Assembly: GCF_024494695.1 (NCBI RefSeq)
Contig: NZ_JANHDP010000006.1
Span: 1-64,000 of the forward strand
DNA length: 64,000 bases
Direction of reading: 5' to 3'
Source of the DNA: Natronoarchaeum rubrum
GTDB taxonomy: Archaea > Halobacteriota > Halobacteria > Halobacteriales > Natronoarchaeaceae
Shown: piece by piece, positions 61,432 through 64,000 of the stretch
How positions within the stretch are numbered: the stretch's first letter is position 1
Layout: each line of letters begins with the position of its first letter
Translations under genes and position numbers: made by a program
Notes under the pieces: generated by a model
Databases searched by the model: none
Told to the model about the DNA's origin: nothing
The model's input: the letters and a program-made list of their open reading frames with translations, nothing else

Positions 61432-62643
61432 ATGCTCGAGGCCGACGACGTCGTCGAGGCCCACGACCGGGTCCGCGAGACCTCCCGATGGACGCCGCTG
61501 GAGTACTCGCACACGTTTTCGGACATGACCGGCGCAAACGTCCATCTGAAACAGGAGACGTTCCAGCGCACCGGCGCGTTCAAGATCCGGGGCGCGACCA
61601 ACCGCATCGCGACGCTGCCGCCCGAGGACCGCGACGCGGGGGTCGTGACCGCCAGCGCCGGCAACCACGCGCAGGGCGTCGCGCTGGCGGCGACCCGCGC
61701 GGGCGTCGACAGCGTGGTCGTGATGCCGGAAGGCGCACCGATCTCGAAAGTGAAGGCGACGCGGAACTACGGCGCCGAGGTCGAACTCCACGGCGTCGAC
61801 TACAGCGAGGCCGCCGAGCGCGCCCACGAGATCGAGCGCGAGGACGGTCGGACCTACGTCCACGCGTTCGACGACGAGGCGGTGATGGCGGGCCAGGGGA
61901 CGATCGGACTGGAGATCGTCGAAGATCTACCCGAGGTCGACACCGTCGTCGTCCCGATCGGCGGCGGCGGCCTCATCTCGGGCATCGCCACGGCGGTCAA
62001 GGACTTCGACGACGACGTGCGCGTGATCGGCGTCCAGGCCGAGGGCGCCGCCAGCGCCGCCCAGTCGCTGGAGAAAGGTCAGATCTACGAGCGCGAGTCG
62101 GTCGACACGATCGCCGACGGCATCGCGACGCGCCGGGTCGGCGACCGCACGTTCGACGTGATCGAGGAGCGCGTCGACGAGATCGTCACGGTCTCGGACT
62201 CGGATATCGCCGTCGCCGTGATCTACCTGCTGGAGCGCTCGAAGACGCTCGTCGAGGGCGCCGGCGCGGTCCCGCTGGCGGCTCTGCTCTCCGAGCGGTT
62301 CGACTACGCCGACGACGAGGTGATCGTCCCGGTGCTCTCGGGAGGCAACATCGACCTGAACACGCTCAGCACGGTGATCATGCGCGGCCTCGTCGAGACG
62401 GGCCGATACGTCAAGCTGCGAACCGTGCTGAAGGATCGTCCCGGCGCGCTGGAGGATCTGATCGACGTGATCGCGGCCCACAAGGTCAACATCTACGCGA
62501 TCCAGCACGACCGGACCTCGCGGGACATCGGGATGAACGCCGCCGAGGTCGAACTCGACCTGGAGACGCGAAGCCACGAGCACGTCGCCGAACTCGTCGC
62601 GGGCATGCGCGATCGCGGGTACGAGGTCGAACTGCTGGCCTAA
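61432..62643 (+). CDS. ilvA: Threonine ammonia-lyase (threonine dehydratase)
   Basis: This 403-aa PLP enzyme deaminates threonine to 2-oxobutyrate, the first step to isoleucine. The PLP Lys is in GAFKIRGATN (about 48-57), and SAGNHAQGVA (about 75-84) and PIGGGGLISGI (about 179-189) bind cofactor. A C-terminal ACT-like domain (about 325-403; LRTVLKDRPGALEDL) allows feedback control. Together with thrC it covers threonine synthesis and breakdown in this window. Confidence 0.93.
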   Translation: MLEADDVVEAHDRVRETSRWTPLEYSHTFSDMTGANVHLKQETFQRTGAFKIRGATNRIATLPPEDRDAGVVTASAGNHAQGVALAATRAGVDSVVVMPEGAPISKVKATRNYGAEVELHGVDYSEAAERAHEIEREDGRTYVHAFDDEAVMAGQGTIGLEIVEDLPEVDTVVVPIGGGGLISGIATAVKDFDDDVRVIGVQAEGAASAAQSLEKGQIYERESVDTIADGIATRRVGDRTFDVIEERVDEIVTVSDSDIAVAVIYLLERSKTLVEGAGAVPLAALLSERFDYADDEVIVPVLSGGNIDLNTLSTVIMRGLVETGRYVKLRTVLKDRPGALEDLIDVIAAHKVNIYAIQHDRTSRDIGMNAAEVELDLETRSHEHVAELVAGMRDRGYEVELLA

Positions 62644-62660
62644 ACGCTACGACCGCCCGA

Positions 62661-62882
62661 TCATCGACCGAGCGCCGACCGCCGCGCGAGCGGCCCGAAC
62701 ACGTAGGCCAGAAACAGCACTGCAAAGACGGCGAACGCAGCGGCGCCGAGCCAGAATATCGCGCCGCCGAACCGGTCGAGGACGAAGAGGACGTACGGGA
62801 GAGTCAGGAGCACAAGGATCGCGTTTAACCGTCGTATGACTCTTGGGTCGCTGCGATAACCGCGGGGATCGGCGTCGCTCAT
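62661..62882 (-). CDS. Small two-helix membrane protein
   Basis: This 73-aa protein has an Asp/Arg-rich N-terminus (MSDADPRGYRSDPR), two membrane helices (about 18-36 and 41-63) and a basic tail GPLARRSALGR. I do not recognise its family. The start at 62882 drops a 15-residue basic extension. It is convergent with ilvA and follows the MazG-like gene on the same strand by 46 bases. Confidence 0.65.
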   Translation of the reverse strand: MSDADPRGYRSDPRVIRRLNAILVLLTLPYVLFVLDRFGGAIFWLGAAAFAVFAVLFLAYVFGPLARRSALGR

Positions 62883-62927
62883 GTGGATGTCCACAACGCG
62901 GGGCGACAAATGTTTTTGGCACGACAA

Positions 62928-63269
62928 CTATTTCTCGACGGCGTCGAGAACGATCCGCTCCGCGAAACGTCCGCGCTCGGCCGCCTTCTCGGCCTGCAAC
63001 TCTCGCAGTTCGTCCTCGACGACGTTTCGGCGCTCGCGGACGGCGTCGACGACCGCCAGCACGTCGGCGAGTTCCTCAAGATCGCCGCTCTCGCGGAACT
63101 CGCAGGCCTCCTCGACGAGCTTCTCGCCCAACAACTCGGCGTACTCCTCGTCGTCCGCGACGTGCGTGATCGGCGTCTCGTCGTTCTCGTGGACGATCTC
63201 GGGGATGTCGTCGCGGACGAGCTTGTGATACTCTCGGCGGGTCGTCTCACCGTCGTCTGATGGCGCCAT
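62928..63269 (-). CDS. MazG-like nucleotide pyrophosphohydrolase
   Basis: This 113-aa all-alpha protein has the MazG/HisE-type metal site EKLVEEACEF (about 52-61) and LEELADVLAVVDAV (about 66-79), the EExxE and ExxD pairs. It begins REYHKLVRDDIPEI, a motif of small phosphoribosyl-ATP pyrophosphohydrolase-like MazG proteins in archaea. It probably hydrolyses a nucleoside triphosphate for house-cleaning. The Met at 63269 is chosen over the longer Arg-rich start. RidA is divergent from it. Confidence 0.83.
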   Translation of the reverse strand: MAPSDDGETTRREYHKLVRDDIPEIVHENDETPITHVADDEEYAELLGEKLVEEACEFRESGDLEELADVLAVVDAVRERRNVVEDELRELQAEKAAERGRFAERIVLDAVEK

Positions 63270-63366
63270 TCCGCGCGAACGTCTCGTCGTCGCCAGTAAG
63301 CGGTTTCGGTGGGACGCCGCGCCCGCACGTCGAGGTTTTAAGCCCCGCCGCGACCACCTACCGGCC

Positions 63367-63747
63367 ATGAAACGCGTCATCAACACGACCGACGCTCCCC
63401 GAGCGGTCGGCGCGTACAGTCAGGCAACGACCAACGGCGACCTCCTGTTCACGGCCGGCCAGATCCCCCTGACACCGGAGGGCGAACTGCTCGACGACGA
63501 GCCGATCGCCGTCCAGACGCGCCAGGCACTGGACAACGTGGTCGCCATCTTAGAGGAAGAGGACCTGAGCACCGACGACGTGCTGAAGGTCACCGTCTAC
63601 CTCGACGACATCGACGACTTCGAGGAGATGAACGAGACGTACAGCAACTACTTCCGGACCGACCCGCCGGCCCGCAGCGCCGTCGAGGTCGGCGCGCTCC
63701 CCAAGGGCGTCGGGGTCGAGATCGAAGCCGTCGCCGCCCAGCCGTGA
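63367..63747 (+). CDS. RidA family enamine/imine deaminase
   Basis: This 126-aa protein has the YjgF/RidA fold. It contains APRAVGAYSQAT (about 10-21), FTAGQIPLTPEGEL (about 28-41), the conserved Arg in PPARSAVEVGALPKG (about 100-114) and the late Glu in VEIEAVAAQ. RidA hydrolyses reactive enamines formed by PLP enzymes such as the threonine dehydratase encoded 0.7 kb away. It overlaps the next gene by 4 bases. Confidence 0.93.
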   Translation: MKRVINTTDAPRAVGAYSQATTNGDLLFTAGQIPLTPEGELLDDEPIAVQTRQALDNVVAILEEEDLSTDDVLKVTVYLDDIDDFEEMNETYSNYFRTDPPARSAVEVGALPKGVGVEIEAVAAQP

Positions 63748-63947
63748 GACCCAGGGTCAAGTCCAGCCTGCTGTGGGGTGCGGTCGGCGCGATGACGTTT
63801 CTGGCGCTCCACCAGGCGTACCTGCTTCTCGACGGGGAGTTCACCTCGATCGGCGCCGTCGCCGGCGTGACGTTGCTGGTCGGGATCGTCGCCGGCGTCG
63901 CCTCGTATCTGGCCGAGGGCTGGCTGGCGCGGAAAGAAAGGGTTTAA
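63744..63947 (+). CDS. Small two-helix membrane protein coupled to RidA
   Basis: This 67-aa protein has two membrane helices (about 8-28 and 36-58) and a basic end WLARKERV. The GTG start overlaps the TGA stop of ridA (GTGA), so the two genes are co-translated. I do not recognise a family. A second similar small membrane protein lies at 62661-62882. Confidence 0.72.
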   Translation: MRPRVKSSLLWGAVGAMTFLALHQAYLLLDGEFTSIGAVAGVTLLVGIVAGVASYLAEGWLARKERV

Positions 63948-63974
63948 ACGATCGACCCTGCTACTGCCGTACGA

Positions 63975-64000
63975 GCCAGGATGGCCGAACGGCAAGGCGC
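63975..64000 (+). tRNA. tRNA gene, 5' end only (probably Ser or Leu type)
   Basis: The last 26 bases read as the 5' part of a tRNA: acceptor strand GCCAGGA, then TG, then D-arm GCCGAACGGCAAGGC. Box A-like TTTAAAC at 63944-63950 lies about 25-31 bases upstream. The GCCGAACGGCAAGGC D-arm resembles class II (Ser/Leu) haloarchaeal tRNAs. The anticodon is beyond the edge, so identity is uncertain. Confidence 0.7.

Overview
The window is from a halophilic archaeon (class Halobacteria). The evidence is GC-rich DNA, very acidic predicted proteins, TATA-box promoters about 25 bases before leaderless starts, twin-arginine lipoproteins, PGF-CTERM surface proteins, and archaeal marker genes: ribosomal protein L10e, a CetZ tubulin, RaSEA, TiaS, CofG/CofH and ribose-1,5-bisphosphate isomerase. 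I cannot name the genus. Most of the window reads as a chromosome-type housekeeping region with small accessory patches.

Layout. 0-14 kb: a sugar-nucleotide epimerase, a short histidine kinase, a TrkA-C/PhoU ion-transport regulator, an AT-richer patch with a lipoprotein, two half-MgtE Mg transporter genes, a GTPBP1-like GTPase, a receiver-kinase with an internal 30-bp repeat, a membrane-anchored J-protein, a PadR regulator and the tRNA methylthiotransferase MtaB. 14-22 kb: a PGF-CTERM surface protein, then nucleoside salvage genes (deoC, ribose-1,5-bisphosphate isomerase, a PfkB kinase, uridine phosphorylase) which together look like a route from nucleosides through ribose 1-phosphate to ribulose 1,5-bisphosphate, followed by L10e. 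22-33 kb: a DJ-1 family protein, a large actin-fold/coiled-coil/membrane protein, a lipoprotein whose frame contains a hairpin-rich element, a methyltransferase, a GIDE-domain membrane protein, RaSEA and a 1034-aa multi-PAS/GAF kinase with a degenerate receiver. 33-37 kb: purine genes purS-purQ, purU-like and purC. 37-45 kb: coenzyme F420 genes cofH, cofG and cofC, interrupted by a group of secreted proteins that share a Gln/Asn-rich repeat resembling curli-type beta repeats. 45-64 kb: cetZ overlapping a membrane protein gene, thymidylate kinase, a DUF7282-type surface protein, tiaS, a PAP2 phosphatase, an aspartoacylase-like/threonine synthase pair, an MFS transporter, citrate synthase, a SpoIIM-like membrane protein, threonine dehydratase, a MazG-like protein, RidA, and the first 26 bases of a tRNA at the right edge.

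The best candidate for an undescribed system is the secreted repeat group at 38.5-42.1 kb. One protein has five QxNxNxQ repeats and an archaeosortase-type anchor. A small free secreted protein carries one unit, and a Ser/Thr-rich membrane-tethered protein lies between them. They could form an extracellular beta-fibre or adhesin. Other notable items are the nucleoside-to-RuBP gene set, the actin-like coiled-coil membrane protein, the dispersed-repeat insertion in a lipoprotein gene, and the cetZ overlap. All function calls come from reading the translated sequence and remembered family motifs; no search was run.
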